DNA of 27,271 nt, taken from assembly GCA_964388105.1 (NCBI GenBank), contig CAYLYQ010000024.1, positions 1 through 27,271 of the forward strand, given 5' to 3'. The translations under genes were made by a program, and so were the position numbers. Below, piece after piece: positions 16,113 through 23,651 of the stretch. The notes beneath the pieces are model-generated. The model searched no databases. It worked only from the letters and a program-made list of their open reading frames with translations, and was not told the DNA's origin. Source of the DNA: ZC4RG35 sp964388105. GTDB taxonomy: Bacteria; Actinomycetota; Acidimicrobiia; Spongiisociales; ZC4RG35. The first letter of the stretch is position 1, and each line of letters starts with the position of its first letter.

Positions 16113-16853
16113 GACCGCCTCCGCGAAGTACTGCCCCACCAGTTTCGCCGCGCCCTCGGTTGTCTTGAGGAAGACGTTTCCGGTGAACCCGTCGGTGACC
16201 ACCACGTCCGCCCGGTCCGCGGCCACATCGCGCCCCTCCACATTGCCGATGAAATTGAGGTCGCTCTGGTCGAGAAGGTCGTAGGCGGCCCGCTCGAGAT
16301 CACGGCCCTTCCCCTTCTCCTCGCCTATGGAGAGGAGCCCGACCCGGGGCCGCGTCACGCCGAGGAGGATCTCCGCCGCGACGGAGCCCATGACGGCGAA
16401 CTGGAGGATCTGGGCCGCCGTGACCTCGGGGTTGGCGCCTGAGTCGAGGACCATGGTGGGTGTGTCCGGCGTGGGGAAGATCGTGGCGATGGCGGGTCGG
16501 GACACCCCGGATATCCGCCCGATCAGAATGGAAGCAGCTGCCATGGCCGCCCCCGTCGATCCGGCTCCCACGAGCCCCTCGGCTTCGCCACTGGCCACCA
16601 TCCGGGCGCAGACGGCGATCGAGGAGTTGGGCTTCTCGCGCAACGCCCGTGCCGGGTCGTCACCCATGCCGATCACGTCGGGGCTGTGCACCACCGGGAG
16701 GTCGGTCTCGAGACGATCGAGCTCGGATCTGAGCGCGGGCTCCTGTCCGACGAGAACCACGTCGACCCCACGACGCGCCGCATCGACCGCACCGGCCACG
16801 GTCTCGGAGGGGGCGTGGTCGCCCCCCATCGCGTCGAGGGCGATTCGAGCCAA
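16113..16853 (-). CDS. plsX: Phosphate acyltransferase PlsX, C-terminus cut by assembly gap
   Basis: The first 247 residues of PlsX, which makes acyl phosphate from acyl-ACP for phospholipid synthesis; the full family length is about 330-340 aa. The N-terminus ARIALDAMGGDHAP is diagnostic. Further matches are GLVGAGSTGA, LDSGANPEV, and VVTDGFTGNVFLKTTEG. The start is TTG 16853, chosen because the family begins right before the IALDAMGG motif. It lies 5 bases after the rpmF stop, and no strong ribosome site is seen, suggesting coupling to rpmF. The linkage rpmF-plsX is widespread. Confidence 0.94.
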
Positions 16854-16858
16854 CTGGG

Positions 16859-17035
16859 TCAGTCGGTCTTGATCACTTCACGGCCCGCGTAAGTGCCGCA
16901 CTCCCGACACGCCCGATGAGGGAGCTTCGGCTTGCCGCACTGTTCACAGGCCACGGTGCGAGGCGCGCTCAATTTCCACGAAGCCTTGCGGCTCCGCGTC
17001 CTCGAACGCGACATCTTCTTCTTGGGCACCGCCAT
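16859..17035 (-). CDS. rpmF: Ribosomal protein bL32
   Basis: A 58-aa basic protein beginning MAVPKKKMSRSRTRSRKAS, typical of bL32. Four Cys in two pairs (30/33 and 43/46; CEQC and CREC) form the zinc ribbon, so it is the zinc-binding C+ form. Too short to stand out as an ORF but unambiguous. It sits between the DUF177 gene (18 bases upstream) and plsX (5 bases downstream), the classic order. Confidence 0.96.
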   Translation of the reverse strand: MAVPKKKMSRSRTRSRKASWKLSAPRTVACEQCGKPKLPHRACRECGTYAGREVIKTD

Positions 17036-17053
17036 TACGGAGCACTCCTGTGG

Positions 17054-17545
17054 TCAGGGATCGAACAGGTCCTTGAGGGATGCGAAGGGGGAATCGGAGT
17101 CGTCCCCGTGCCCGTCGCACGGTTCCGTATTCAAGTCGGTTCCGCAGATTGGGCAAAGTCCCTTGCAGTCCGGACGGCACAACGGGGCGAGTGGTATCGC
17201 CAGGGCGAGCTCGTCGGTGGCCGGGCCGGCCATGTCGACCTCCCCGTCGACGATGGCGTAGCCGTCCTCGTCGGGGACCTTGGAGAAGTGCTGGCTCCCC
17301 ACCGCCTCGAGGACATCGTCCCAGGTCGTGAGGCATCGGATGCAGCTGAAGCGGACCGGCGCGGTGGCGGTGAAGTCGGCCTCGATCCCGTCGACCGTGC
17401 CCGTGAACACACCGTCGACGGCCATCTCGTCGTCGATGGTCGAGTCGACGACCGTGATCGTGACGTGCTTGGCACCGGCGAACTCGCGCTGCCGCTCGGG
17501 GTGTCCGGCGATGCCGTCGACGCGGAAAGAGAGCGAATCACCCAT
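17054..17545 (-). CDS. DUF177 / YceD family protein
   Basis: A 163-aa protein of the YceD (DUF177) family, which in most bacteria is encoded directly before rpmF and has been linked to rRNA metabolism. It has a central Cys pair (FSCIRCL, Cys68 and Cys71) and the conserved C-terminal cluster LCRPDCKGLCPICGTDLN (Cys123, 127, 131, 134), a probable metal site. The start is ATG 17545; no good ribosome site is visible and the frame is open further upstream. Upstream lies repeat copy B, so it may have its own promoter. Confidence 0.88.
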   Translation of the reverse strand: MGDSLSFRVDGIAGHPERQREFAGAKHVTITVVDSTIDDEMAVDGVFTGTVDGIEADFTATAPVRFSCIRCLTTWDDVLEAVGSQHFSKVPDEDGYAIVDGEVDMAGPATDELALAIPLAPLCRPDCKGLCPICGTDLNTEPCDGHGDDSDSPFASLKDLFDP

Positions 17546-17586
17546 CAGCAGACAGATTAAGGACGCGCCGCGCCTCAGGAAGCTCA

Positions 17587-17735
17587 GGACTTCTCCCCCT
17601 CGTAGCGGCAGCGGAGAGGGGGAGTGCCTCGAAGAGGCGAGGGGGCTGGTTACTTCGCAAAAGGCGCTCACGCGACGGCACCGGCCCCCCTCCCCGCCTT
17701 CGGCGGTACTCCCCCACAAGTGGGGGAGAAATCCA
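17587..17735 (-). repeat. MITE-like dispersed repeat, copy B
   Basis: A 149-base element in the spacer between the DUF177 gene and the DivIVA-like gene. Read on the minus strand it starts GGATTTCTCCCCC and ends GGGGGAGAAGTCC, so its ends are inverted repeats matching at 12 of 13 positions. Inside are a hairpin (17710-17729), CGCCGAAGGCGGGGAGGGGG, GCCCCCTCGCCTC and a second hairpin (arms 17593-17601 and 17616-17624). Copy A (6625-6834) has the same modules in the same order. No coding potential and no clear target duplication. Confidence 0.65.
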
Positions 17736-17759
17736 AGGCAGCCCTTTGGGGGGTTCCCG

Positions 17760-18293
17760 CTACAGGGGGACTTCGGGGGCCTTCGGGCGCGCCTCGTGGA
17801 GCTCGAGACGCGAACGCTGGACCTCGGAGGCGAGCCCCGTGAGGACCGACTCGACCTTCTGGAGGCTCTTCTCGATGTGATCCTCGGCCTCGAGCCTCAT
17901 ACGCCGGGCATCCCCCTCGGCCCTGCGGACGAGGATGTTGGCCTCCTCAACGGCCTCGGCCACGATGTTCGACTCGGACACGAGCTTGTCGGCCTCCTCC
18001 CGGGCCTTGCTCACGATCTCTCGGGCCTTCTCGTTGGTGCGGGCGATGAACGCCTCGCGCTCGCGCACCATCCAGCGGGCAGCGCGCAACTCGTCGGGAA
18101 GGCTGGCGCGGAGCTGTTCCAACCGGCCCAAGAACATGTCACGGTCGATGAGCGCGCTCGACGAGAGGGGCATCGACTTCGCCTCGTGGAGGTGGACCAT
18201 GAGGTCGTCGATGATGTCGAGGATGTCGGTCGACTCGTGGCGGCCCGACTCGGGTGCGGGATCCGTGACGATGATCTCGGTTTCCTCGGTCAT
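17760..18293 (-). CDS. DivIVA-like coiled-coil protein
   Basis: A 177-aa, strongly helical and charged protein. The N-terminal 50 residues are acidic (DILDIIDDLMVHLHEAKS). Residues about 70-165 form a long coiled coil (ARTNEKAREIVSKAREEADK, AEGDARRMRLEAEDHIEKS) like the membrane-curvature protein DivIVA and F0 subunit b-type stalks. In Actinomycetota a DivIVA-type gene often sits in this chromosomal neighbourhood; a role in polar growth or septum placement is inferred, not shown. The ATG overlaps the coaD stop (ATGA). The start is ATG 18293. Confidence 0.75.
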   Translation of the reverse strand: MTEETEIIVTDPAPESGRHESTDILDIIDDLMVHLHEAKSMPLSSSALIDRDMFLGRLEQLRASLPDELRAARWMVREREAFIARTNEKAREIVSKAREEADKLVSESNIVAEAVEEANILVRRAEGDARRMRLEAEDHIEKSLQKVESVLTGLASEVQRSRLELHEARPKAPEVPL

Positions 18294-18757
18294 TGCAGGC
18301 GCTCCTTCAGTGCGTTCTCCACCACATCGGGGACAAGACCCGTCACCGAGCCCCCGAGCCTGGCGATCTCCTTGACGAGGGACGACGAGATGAACCCGAC
18401 GTCTGGGCTCGTGGGCAGAAAGACCGTCTCCATCCCCGTCATGTGGCGATTCATGTGGGCCATCGGTGTCTCGTATTCGAGATCCGTCGAGTTGCGGACG
18501 CCCTTGACCACCAGATCTGCGCCCTGCTGGCGGGCATGGTCCACCAGGAGCCCGCTGAAGGTCGTCACCTCCACGGTGTCGCCGTAGATCGAGCCGAAGA
18601 ACTCGGCCCGCTCTGCGGCGGTGAACATGGGTTGTTTGGATGGGTTGTCGATGATCGCGACGATCACGCGGTCGAACATCGCCCTGGACCGATCGATCAG
18701 GTCGAGATGCCCGCTCGTCGGCGGGTCGAAGCTCCCGGGGCACATGGCGGTGGTCAT
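18290..18757 (-). CDS. coaD: Phosphopantetheine adenylyltransferase
   Basis: A 155-aa nucleotidyltransferase for the penultimate step of CoA synthesis (phosphopantetheine plus ATP gives dephospho-CoA). The N-terminal GSFDPPTSGHLDLI carries the TxGH-type motif, here TSGH with His17. Further motifs are VVKGVRNSTDLEYE and the C-terminal FISSSLVKEIARLGG. The start is ATG 18757, overlapping the rsmD stop (ATGA); the stop overlaps the DivIVA-like start. Confidence 0.96.
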   Translation of the reverse strand: MTTAMCPGSFDPPTSGHLDLIDRSRAMFDRVIVAIIDNPSKQPMFTAAERAEFFGSIYGDTVEVTTFSGLLVDHARQQGADLVVKGVRNSTDLEYETPMAHMNRHMTGMETVFLPTSPDVGFISSSLVKEIARLGGSVTGLVPDVVENALKERLQ

Positions 18758-19296
18758 TCCCTCACCTTCTCGTACCGGAGGATTCTGGTATCTCCGTAGC
18801 GCCTATCGACGGCACTCGCCCAGGTTTCGGGGGGAGAGGGCATGGCGTCGGTGTGCCGCCGGGACAGGACGACGATGGCGCCGACCTCCAGAGACGCATC
18901 CAGGGCTGCGAGGTCGGCGTCGAGCTCGGTCGTGGGCAGGTCCCATGGCGGGTCGATGAACACCAGGTCGAATGGTCCTGGCCCGGTGGCCAGCCATCGC
19001 CGAGCCTCGACAGGTTCGACCCTCCCGCCCAGGCCGACGGCCCGAATATTCGCCTGGAGCGCATCGAGAGCCTTCCGTCCTCTCTCGACGAAGACGACCG
19101 AGGCGGCACCTCGCGACAGGGCTTCGAGGCCGAAGGAGCCGCTCCCGGCGTAGATGTCCGCCACCCGCGCCCCGGTCACCGACGAACCGAGCGACGAGAA
19201 CACCGCCTCGCGCACCCGGTCGGTGGCGGGGCGGGTGCCCCGGGTGTCGGGGGCTTTCAGGCGGCGACCCCCTGCCTGCCCGGCGATGATGCGCAT
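18754..19296 (-). CDS. rsmD: 16S rRNA (guanine-N2)-methyltransferase RsmD
   Basis: A 180-aa SAM-dependent methyltransferase that modifies G966 (E. coli numbering) of 16S rRNA. It opens MRIIAGQAGGRRLKAP, has the family TRPATDRVREAVFSSL, the SAM-binding DIYAGSGSFGLEALSRGA and the catalytic FIDPPW (DPPW rather than DPPF/Y). The start is ATG 19296 at the conserved MRIIAG; it overlaps the recG stop by one base (TGATG). The stop overlaps coaD by 4 bases. Confidence 0.95.
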   Translation of the reverse strand: MRIIAGQAGGRRLKAPDTRGTRPATDRVREAVFSSLGSSVTGARVADIYAGSGSFGLEALSRGAASVVFVERGRKALDALQANIRAVGLGGRVEPVEARRWLATGPGPFDLVFIDPPWDLPTTELDADLAALDASLEVGAIVVLSRRHTDAMPSPPETWASAVDRRYGDTRILRYEKVRE

Positions 19297-21458
19297 CAGC
19301 TGACGAACAGCCACTCGACGAGATCGCCCAGGAGCGCGCGCACCTCCTCGAGGAGCTCGGGCTGCCCGGCAAGCTCACGGTCCGACGCCACCAGCCCGAA
19401 TGCGTCGCGGCGGGCGGCGACCAGGACTTCGAAGTCCTCGATCAGGTCGGCGATCCTGAGGTCTCCCATGCCCGACTGACGGACTCCGAACGCGGTCCCT
19501 TGGCCGCGGATGGCGAGATCCTGGTTGGCCAGCTCGAATCCGTCATTGGTCGAGATCATGGCCGCCAAGCGCCGCCTGGCCTCCTCCCCCACCGGATCGG
19601 CGAGGAGGATGCAGACGCCACGGTGCTCGCCCCGTCCGACGCGTCCCCGGAGCTGGTGGAGCTGGCTGAGCCCGAACCGATCGGCGTCCTCCACGACCAT
19701 CACCGTGGCGTTGGGCACGTCGATGCCGACCTCGATGACCGTCGTCGAGACGAGGATCTGCGTCTCCCCGGCCCGGAAGGCGGCCATCACCCCCTCCTTC
19801 TCCGCCGGGCGCATCTGCCCGTGGATCAACCCGACTTCCAGGTCGGGGAACACCTCGCTGAGGCGGGCGTGCTCCGCCTTGGCTGAAGTCGCCTCCACCT
19901 TGTCGCTGTCCTCGACGAGCGGGCAGACCACGAACGCCTGCCGGCCTTTCGCCACCTGCTCCCGGATGATCTGCCACGCGGAGCCCTCGTCGGCCCGAGG
20001 CATGTGGCGGGTCAGCACCGGAGCCCGGCCGGGTGGCATCTCGTCGATCATGGAGACGTCCAGGTCGCCATAGAGGGTCATCGAGATGGTCCGCGGTATC
20101 GGGGTCGCCGTCATGATCAGCAGGTCCGGGTCGATGCCGTCGGCCTTCTCCTTCAAGAGAACCCGCTGGGACACGCCGAAGCGGTGTTGCTCGTCGACCA
20201 CGGCGACGCCGAGCTTGTGGAACCCGACACCTTCCTGGATGAGGGCGTGGGTGCCGACGACCATGTCGACGGCGCCCGAGGCGATGTCCTCGAGGAGGTC
20301 GGCCCGTGAGATCGCGGGGTCGTAGTTGGCGGTCGACGTGTGGCCGGTGAGCAGCGCCACCCGGACCTGGGGCCCTTCCGACTCGAAGAGGCTGTCCATG
20401 CCCAGCCTCGCCGGTCCGCCGAACGGCTCGGGCGACATCTGGGATTCGGCGAGGAGATGGGTGACACCCAGATAGTGCTGTTCGGCGAGGACTTCCGTGG
20501 GCGCCATGATCGCTCCCTGCCAGCCGCCTTCGATCCCGTCCAACAGCGCGGCCACCGCGACCACGGTCTTTCCCGAGCCGACCTCCCCCTGGAGGAGCCG
20601 GTGCATCGGGTAGGGGCTTCTCAGGTCGGCTGAGATCTCGGCCATGACCCGGCGCTGCGCCGCGGTCAGCTGGTACGGGAGACCGGAGACGAACTTCTCG
20701 GTGAGCTTGCCCTCAACGTCGTGCGAGATGCCGCGGGACTCCTCCATCCTCCTGTGCTTCTGGAGGGCGAGTGCCAGCTCGAGCCGGAAAAGCTCGTCGT
20801 AGACCAGTCGCCGGCGCGCATGACCCACCTGCGTCATGTCGGTCGGGAAGTGGATGTGGGCGTATGCGTCGGCGCGGGCAGTCAGGCCGTGGGCCGCGAG
20901 GAATTCGACGGGGACCGGGTCCGAGATCGGCTGGGAGCGTGCCAGGGCCGACCGGATCCACCCGGCGACCTTCGCCGGCTTGATCTCGCCCACCTGGGAG
21001 TGGATGGGCGTGATCTCGCCGCGTTCCATGGGGTCCTCCCCTGGTGCGAGAGCCCTGAACTTCCGCACGCGCATCTGACGCTTTCCACCGAACGAGTCGA
21101 TGACCCCCGAGAGAGCAACTCGCATGCCGGGCTCCAGCTTCGACATCAACCACTGCTGGTTGAACCAGATCGCGGCGATGGTCCCGGTGTCGTCGCCGAC
21201 TACCGCCTCGATGATGTGGAGGTTGCGCCGCGGACGCCGGTCCCGCACCGACCTCACCTCGCCGAAGACCGTGACCTCGGCCCCGGTGGCGGCACGGGCG
21301 ATGGTGCTTCCCTCGGCGTCGAGGTACCGATGTGGGATGTGGTGCAACAGGTCGGCGACCGACCGGACTCTCACCTTCTCCAGCACCTTGGCAGAGGCGG
21401 GTCCGATGCCCTTCACCTCCTCCACGGAAAGGCCGGCGAGCTTGGCCAGGGTTGCCAT
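19296..21458 (-). CDS. recG: ATP-dependent DNA helicase RecG
   Basis: A 720-aa branch-migration helicase that remodels stalled forks and Holliday junctions. The N-terminal wedge (OB fold) covers about residues 10-150. The helicase core has Walker A GEVGSGKT (291-298), the DExH box DEQHRFG (422-428), TATPIPRT, and later QLRGRVGRGEHRG and the C-terminal TxN-like segment DLAIRGQGTAFGVRQSG. An extra stretch of about 20 residues rich in Pro, Gly and Ser (about 338-362) precedes the conserved VALLTG. The start is ambiguous: ATG 21458, chosen here, or GTG 21467 three codons earlier; neither has a clear ribosome site. It is transcribed divergently from rpmB. Confidence 0.95.
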   Translation of the reverse strand: MATLAKLAGLSVEEVKGIGPASAKVLEKVRVRSVADLLHHIPHRYLDAEGSTIARAATGAEVTVFGEVRSVRDRRPRRNLHIIEAVVGDDTGTIAAIWFNQQWLMSKLEPGMRVALSGVIDSFGGKRQMRVRKFRALAPGEDPMERGEITPIHSQVGEIKPAKVAGWIRSALARSQPISDPVPVEFLAAHGLTARADAYAHIHFPTDMTQVGHARRRLVYDELFRLELALALQKHRRMEESRGISHDVEGKLTEKFVSGLPYQLTAAQRRVMAEISADLRSPYPMHRLLQGEVGSGKTVVAVAALLDGIEGGWQGAIMAPTEVLAEQHYLGVTHLLAESQMSPEPFGGPARLGMDSLFESEGPQVRVALLTGHTSTANYDPAISRADLLEDIASGAVDMVVGTHALIQEGVGFHKLGVAVVDEQHRFGVSQRVLLKEKADGIDPDLLIMTATPIPRTISMTLYGDLDVSMIDEMPPGRAPVLTRHMPRADEGSAWQIIREQVAKGRQAFVVCPLVEDSDKVEATSAKAEHARLSEVFPDLEVGLIHGQMRPAEKEGVMAAFRAGETQILVSTTVIEVGIDVPNATVMVVEDADRFGLSQLHQLRGRVGRGEHRGVCILLADPVGEEARRRLAAMISTNDGFELANQDLAIRGQGTAFGVRQSGMGDLRIADLIEDFEVLVAARRDAFGLVASDRELAGQPELLEEVRALLGDLVEWLFVS

Positions 21459-21588
21459 CACGGTCACGGTACCGGCGGCCGCTCACAGCAGGAACCCTTC
21501 CGACTGCGACTTTCGCGGCGCGCCGGGTAACATTTGCGACCGGCCGGCGTGTCCCGGCCCCTCTCGACAGAGTTCCAGGAGTTCTTCA

Positions 21589-21777
21589 ATGTCTTACAGG
21601 TGCGAGGTCTGCGGCAAGGAGCCGAGCTACGGCAAGACCGTCAGCTTCTCCCACAAGCGCAACAACCGCCGCTGGCTGCCCAACATCCAGAGAATCCGCA
21701 TCCAGCACGGTTCGAACACCCGCCGGGCCCGCGTCTGCACCTCGTGCATCCGGGCCGGGAAAGTGGTGAAGGCCTGA
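21589..21777 (+). CDS. rpmB: Ribosomal protein bL28
   Basis: A 62-aa large-subunit protein: MSYRCEVCGKEPSYGKTVS, then SHKRNNRRWLPNIQRIRI. Cys5/Cys8 and Cys50/Cys53 make it a zinc-binding C+ form. AGGAG at 21577-21581 stands 7 bases before the ATG. Its stop overlaps the next start by one base (TGATG). The divergent recG begins 130 bases upstream. Confidence 0.96.
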   Translation: MSYRCEVCGKEPSYGKTVSFSHKRNNRRWLPNIQRIRIQHGSNTRRARVCTSCIRAGKVVKA

Positions 21778-21992
21778 TGAGCCAGGGGGTCGTCAAATCG
21801 TACGACCCGATCACCGGTGTCGGCGTGGTCGTCCTCGACAGCGACCGATCCGAAGTGTTCCTCCGCCCGGGCTCCCTGGAAGGCTCGATCTTCCGCATCC
21901 TCCGCCAGGGCCAGCGCCTGCTGTTCGACACCGTCGAGGAAGACGGCCACCGGTTCGTCACCTCGGTGCGTGTCGGCCAAGACGGCTATTAG
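21777..21992 (+). CDS. Cold-shock-fold (CSD-like) small protein coupled to rpmB
   Basis: A 71-aa protein whose whole length fits a cold-shock/OB fold: GVVKSYDPITGVGVVVLDSDRSEVF, then PGSLEG, then ILRQGQRLLFDTVEEDGHRFVTSV (compare GTVKWFN, KGFGFI, DVFVHFSAI and GQRVEFE of CspA). The nucleic-acid contact motifs are altered: RNP1 reads GVGVVV in place of GFGFI, and RNP2 reads VFLRP in place of VFVHF. Aromatic RNA contacts are therefore mostly lost. The ATG overlaps the rpmB stop by one base, implying coupled translation with bL28. A ribosome-linked role is inferred from position only. Confidence 0.7.
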   Translation: MSQGVVKSYDPITGVGVVVLDSDRSEVFLRPGSLEGSIFRILRQGQRLLFDTVEEDGHRFVTSVRVGQDGY

Positions 21993-22020
21993 GACCGCAA
22001 CCCAAGTAATCCGACCGGTC

Positions 22021-22148
22021 CGTGGCGGTGACCTGACCTGTTCTGACGGACTCGGAACAGGTACTCCGTACCGCGATCTGGATCTGCCTTGCCGGATCGT
22101 GGCGGTCACCTCACCTGAATCGAGCGATCCGAAGCCTGTACTCCGTAC
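22021..22148 (+). repeat. Two 51-base direct repeats ending in GTACTCCGTAC
   Basis: Units 22021-22071 and 22098-22148 have equal length. Both begin CGTGGCGGTSACCTSACCTG (S is G in the first, C in the second) and end TGTACTCCGTAC or GGTACTCCGTAC; their middles differ. The first holds a 7-bp hairpin (CCTGTTC at 22037-22043 with GAACAGG at 22055-22061). Confidence 0.7.
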
Positions 22149-22197
22149 GCGCGCGAGTTGATCGCGAGAGAGCCCTTCGTTGTCTGGAACGCCCGGC

Positions 22198-22225
22198 GCA
22201 TACGGAGTACGGCATACGGAGTACA
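22198..22225 (+). repeat. Tandem 14-base repeat, inverse of GTACTCCGTAC
   Basis: GCATACGGAGTACG at 22198-22211 is followed at once by GCATACGGAGTACA at 22212-22225. TACGGAGTAC is the reverse complement of the word that ends both 51-base units, so the cluster can fold back on itself. Confidence 0.7.
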
Positions 22226-22283
22226 TCCTGTCGGGTACGGGGTACTCCTCAATCCACTATCGTCGCCGCACCTCTAGAGCAAT

Positions 22284-22289
22284 AGGAGG
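22284..22289 (+). promoter_or_regulatory. Ribosome binding site of the RAM-domain gene
   Basis: AGGAGG lies 8 bases before GTG 22298 and 5 before TTG 22295. The spacing favours the GTG as start. Confidence 0.6.
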
Positions 22290-22297
22290 CTCAATTG

Positions 22298-22528
22298 GTG
22301 CAGGCGTACATCCTGATTCAGACGGAGGTGGGCAAGGCTGCCGTCGTCGCCGAGCAAGTCCGGGGCATTCCCGGAGTGGAATCCGCTGACGACGTCACCG
22401 GTCCCTATGACGTGATCGTCAAGGCCGGAAGCGACGACGTCGACTCGTTGGGCAAGCTGGTCGTAGCCCGAATCCAGTCGGTCGAGGGCATCACCCGCAC
22501 CCTCACCTGCCCCGTAGTACATCTATAG
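22298..22528 (+). CDS. Stand-alone Lrp/AsnC-type RAM (ligand-binding) domain protein
   Basis: A 76-aa protein consisting only of the RAM domain of Lrp/AsnC regulators: VQAYILIQTEVGKAA, then IPGVESADDVTGPYDVIVKAG, then GITRTLTCPVVHL. No DNA-binding helix-turn-helix is present. Such single-domain proteins are common in Actinomycetota; they form oligomers that may bind amino acids or pair with full-length regulators, though roles are poorly known. The start is GTG 22298, backed by AGGAGG. It lies directly after the repeat cluster and faces the Ddl-like gene. Confidence 0.88.
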   Translation: MQAYILIQTEVGKAAVVAEQVRGIPGVESADDVTGPYDVIVKAGSDDVDSLGKLVVARIQSVEGITRTLTCPVVHL

Positions 22529-22541
22529 AGGCACCCCACCG

Positions 22542-22570
22542 GCGTACGCCTTGAACTTCTAGGCGTACGC
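22542..22570. terminator. Hairpin between convergent genes
   Basis: GCGTACGCC (22542-22550) pairs with GGCGTACGC (22562-22570) around an 11-base AT-rich loop, 13 bases after the RAM gene stop and directly before the end of the convergent ligase gene. It could end transcription in both directions; no T-run is present. Each arm is also palindromic in itself (GCGTACGC), so it could be a protein-binding site instead. Confidence 0.45.
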
Positions 22571-23641
22571 TCAACCAAGCTTCGACGCGATGGCCCCGGC
22601 GTTGCGCAGGGCCGTCCCGTCACTTCCCGCCGTGGAGAACACGCGGGCGGGCGTCGCGAGCGCTTCGGCCACCATGTCGGCGAACAGCTGCGCCCGGCTC
22701 AGTGGAGGATCGATCCACAGGTAGGCGGCCATCGAGCCGGGGATCGTGTTCACCTCGTTGACGTAGACCTTTCCGTCCTGTTCCAGGAAGTCGATGCGGG
22801 CGATCCCCCGCAGGCTCGCCGCTGCCGTCACCTCGGAGGCCAGCCGTCGGATCTCCGACTCGACGGCGGCGGGGATGTCGGCCGGGAGCTGGCGGCCTCC
22901 GCTGACCTCACCGCCCCACGCCAGATACTTCTGGTCGTAGGTGTAGATCCCCCCTTCGGGGCGCGCGGGCGCCTCGATGGCGGACAGCTGCAGTTCGGGA
23001 TGGGTCCGCACCGCGATCTGCAGGTCCCGGCTCCCCGCGAGGTACGGCTCGACCACCGCTCCCTGGGCCATGAACACCGATGACTTGCACAGAGCCGTCA
23101 CCGTCGCCCAGTCGTCGGCGACCTCGATGCCGATCGAGGATCCGCCGAACCGAGGCTTGACGATGTAAGGGCCGTCGAACGGGGCCGCATGCCCGACGCC
23201 CACCAGGGCCCGCGGCAGTGTGGGCAGGCCCACCGCCGCCATCGAGGCTCCGAACGAGAGCTTGTCCATCCCCAGGGCGGAGGCCGCCTGTCCCGGTCCG
23301 GTGTACCGGAGGCCGGCCAGGTCGAGGAGCCCTTGCAGGGTGCCGTCCTCTCCCGGACCGCCGTGACAGGCCACCACGACGGCATTCGGGCGCAACGCCT
23401 TCTTCTTCACGATGAACCCCTGGCCTGGAGACGCTTCGAAGGTGGCCGGCCGCGCCCGCCGGGGCACTCCGTCGGCGAAGTCCGCCGCCTCCATCGAAGC
23501 TTCGACCTGATACCAGTCCCCCGACTTGGCCCAGTAGACGACATCGACGTCCCCCAGGGCGCGGGCGACCTGCAGGCCGGTCAGGATCGAAATGTCGTGC
23601 TCGTCGGATGGCCCGCCGAAGACCACCAGGGGGCGGCTCAT
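22571..23641 (-). CDS. ddl: D-alanine--D-alanine ligase-like ATP-grasp enzyme
   Basis: A 356-aa ATP-grasp ligase of the Ddl family, which joins two D-Ala for peptidoglycan stems. It has the N-terminal GGPSDEHDISILTG (residues 9-22), HGGPGEDGTLQGLLDLAG (93-110), the ATP-binding VKPRFGGSSIG (161-171) and the C-terminal metal/substrate motif RIDF (282-285) with NEVNTIPGSMAAYLW (295-309). Standard Ddl enzymes read ENTxPGMT followed by Ser at that end, so this belongs to a divergent branch. The start ATG 23641 has GGAGG a few bases upstream. It begins 10 bases after the stop of the MurF-like gene, so the two are co-transcribed. It may be the cell's main Ddl or a specialised paralogue. Confidence 0.85.
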   Translation of the reverse strand: MSRPLVVFGGPSDEHDISILTGLQVARALGDVDVVYWAKSGDWYQVEASMEAADFADGVPRRARPATFEASPGQGFIVKKKALRPNAVVVACHGGPGEDGTLQGLLDLAGLRYTGPGQAASALGMDKLSFGASMAAVGLPTLPRALVGVGHAAPFDGPYIVKPRFGGSSIGIEVADDWATVTALCKSSVFMAQGAVVEPYLAGSRDLQIAVRTHPELQLSAIEAPARPEGGIYTYDQKYLAWGGEVSGGRQLPADIPAAVESEIRRLASEVTAAASLRGIARIDFLEQDGKVYVNEVNTIPGSMAAYLWIDPPLSRAQLFADMVAEALATPARVFSTAGSDGTALRNAGAIASKLG

Positions 23642-23651
23642 CTTCCCTCCG

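Larger units (their letters stand above)
21993..22297. other. Repeat-rich intergenic region
   Basis: About 300 bases with no gene. It contains two 51-base direct repeats, a hairpin at 22037-22061, a 14-base tandem pair and several GTACTCCGTAC or TACGGAGTAC words, followed by the ribosome site of the RAM-domain gene. No tRNA or other RNA gene is recognised. Confidence 0.6.

Noticed and set aside
15777..16853. plsX frame continuing through the N run into rnc sequence
   Set aside because: After the gap the frame reads rnc out of phase; the continuation depends only on the arbitrary N length.
22198..22225. Tandem TACGGAGTAC units as a CRISPR array
   Set aside because: Units are 14 bases and directly adjacent with no spacers; no cas genes are near.
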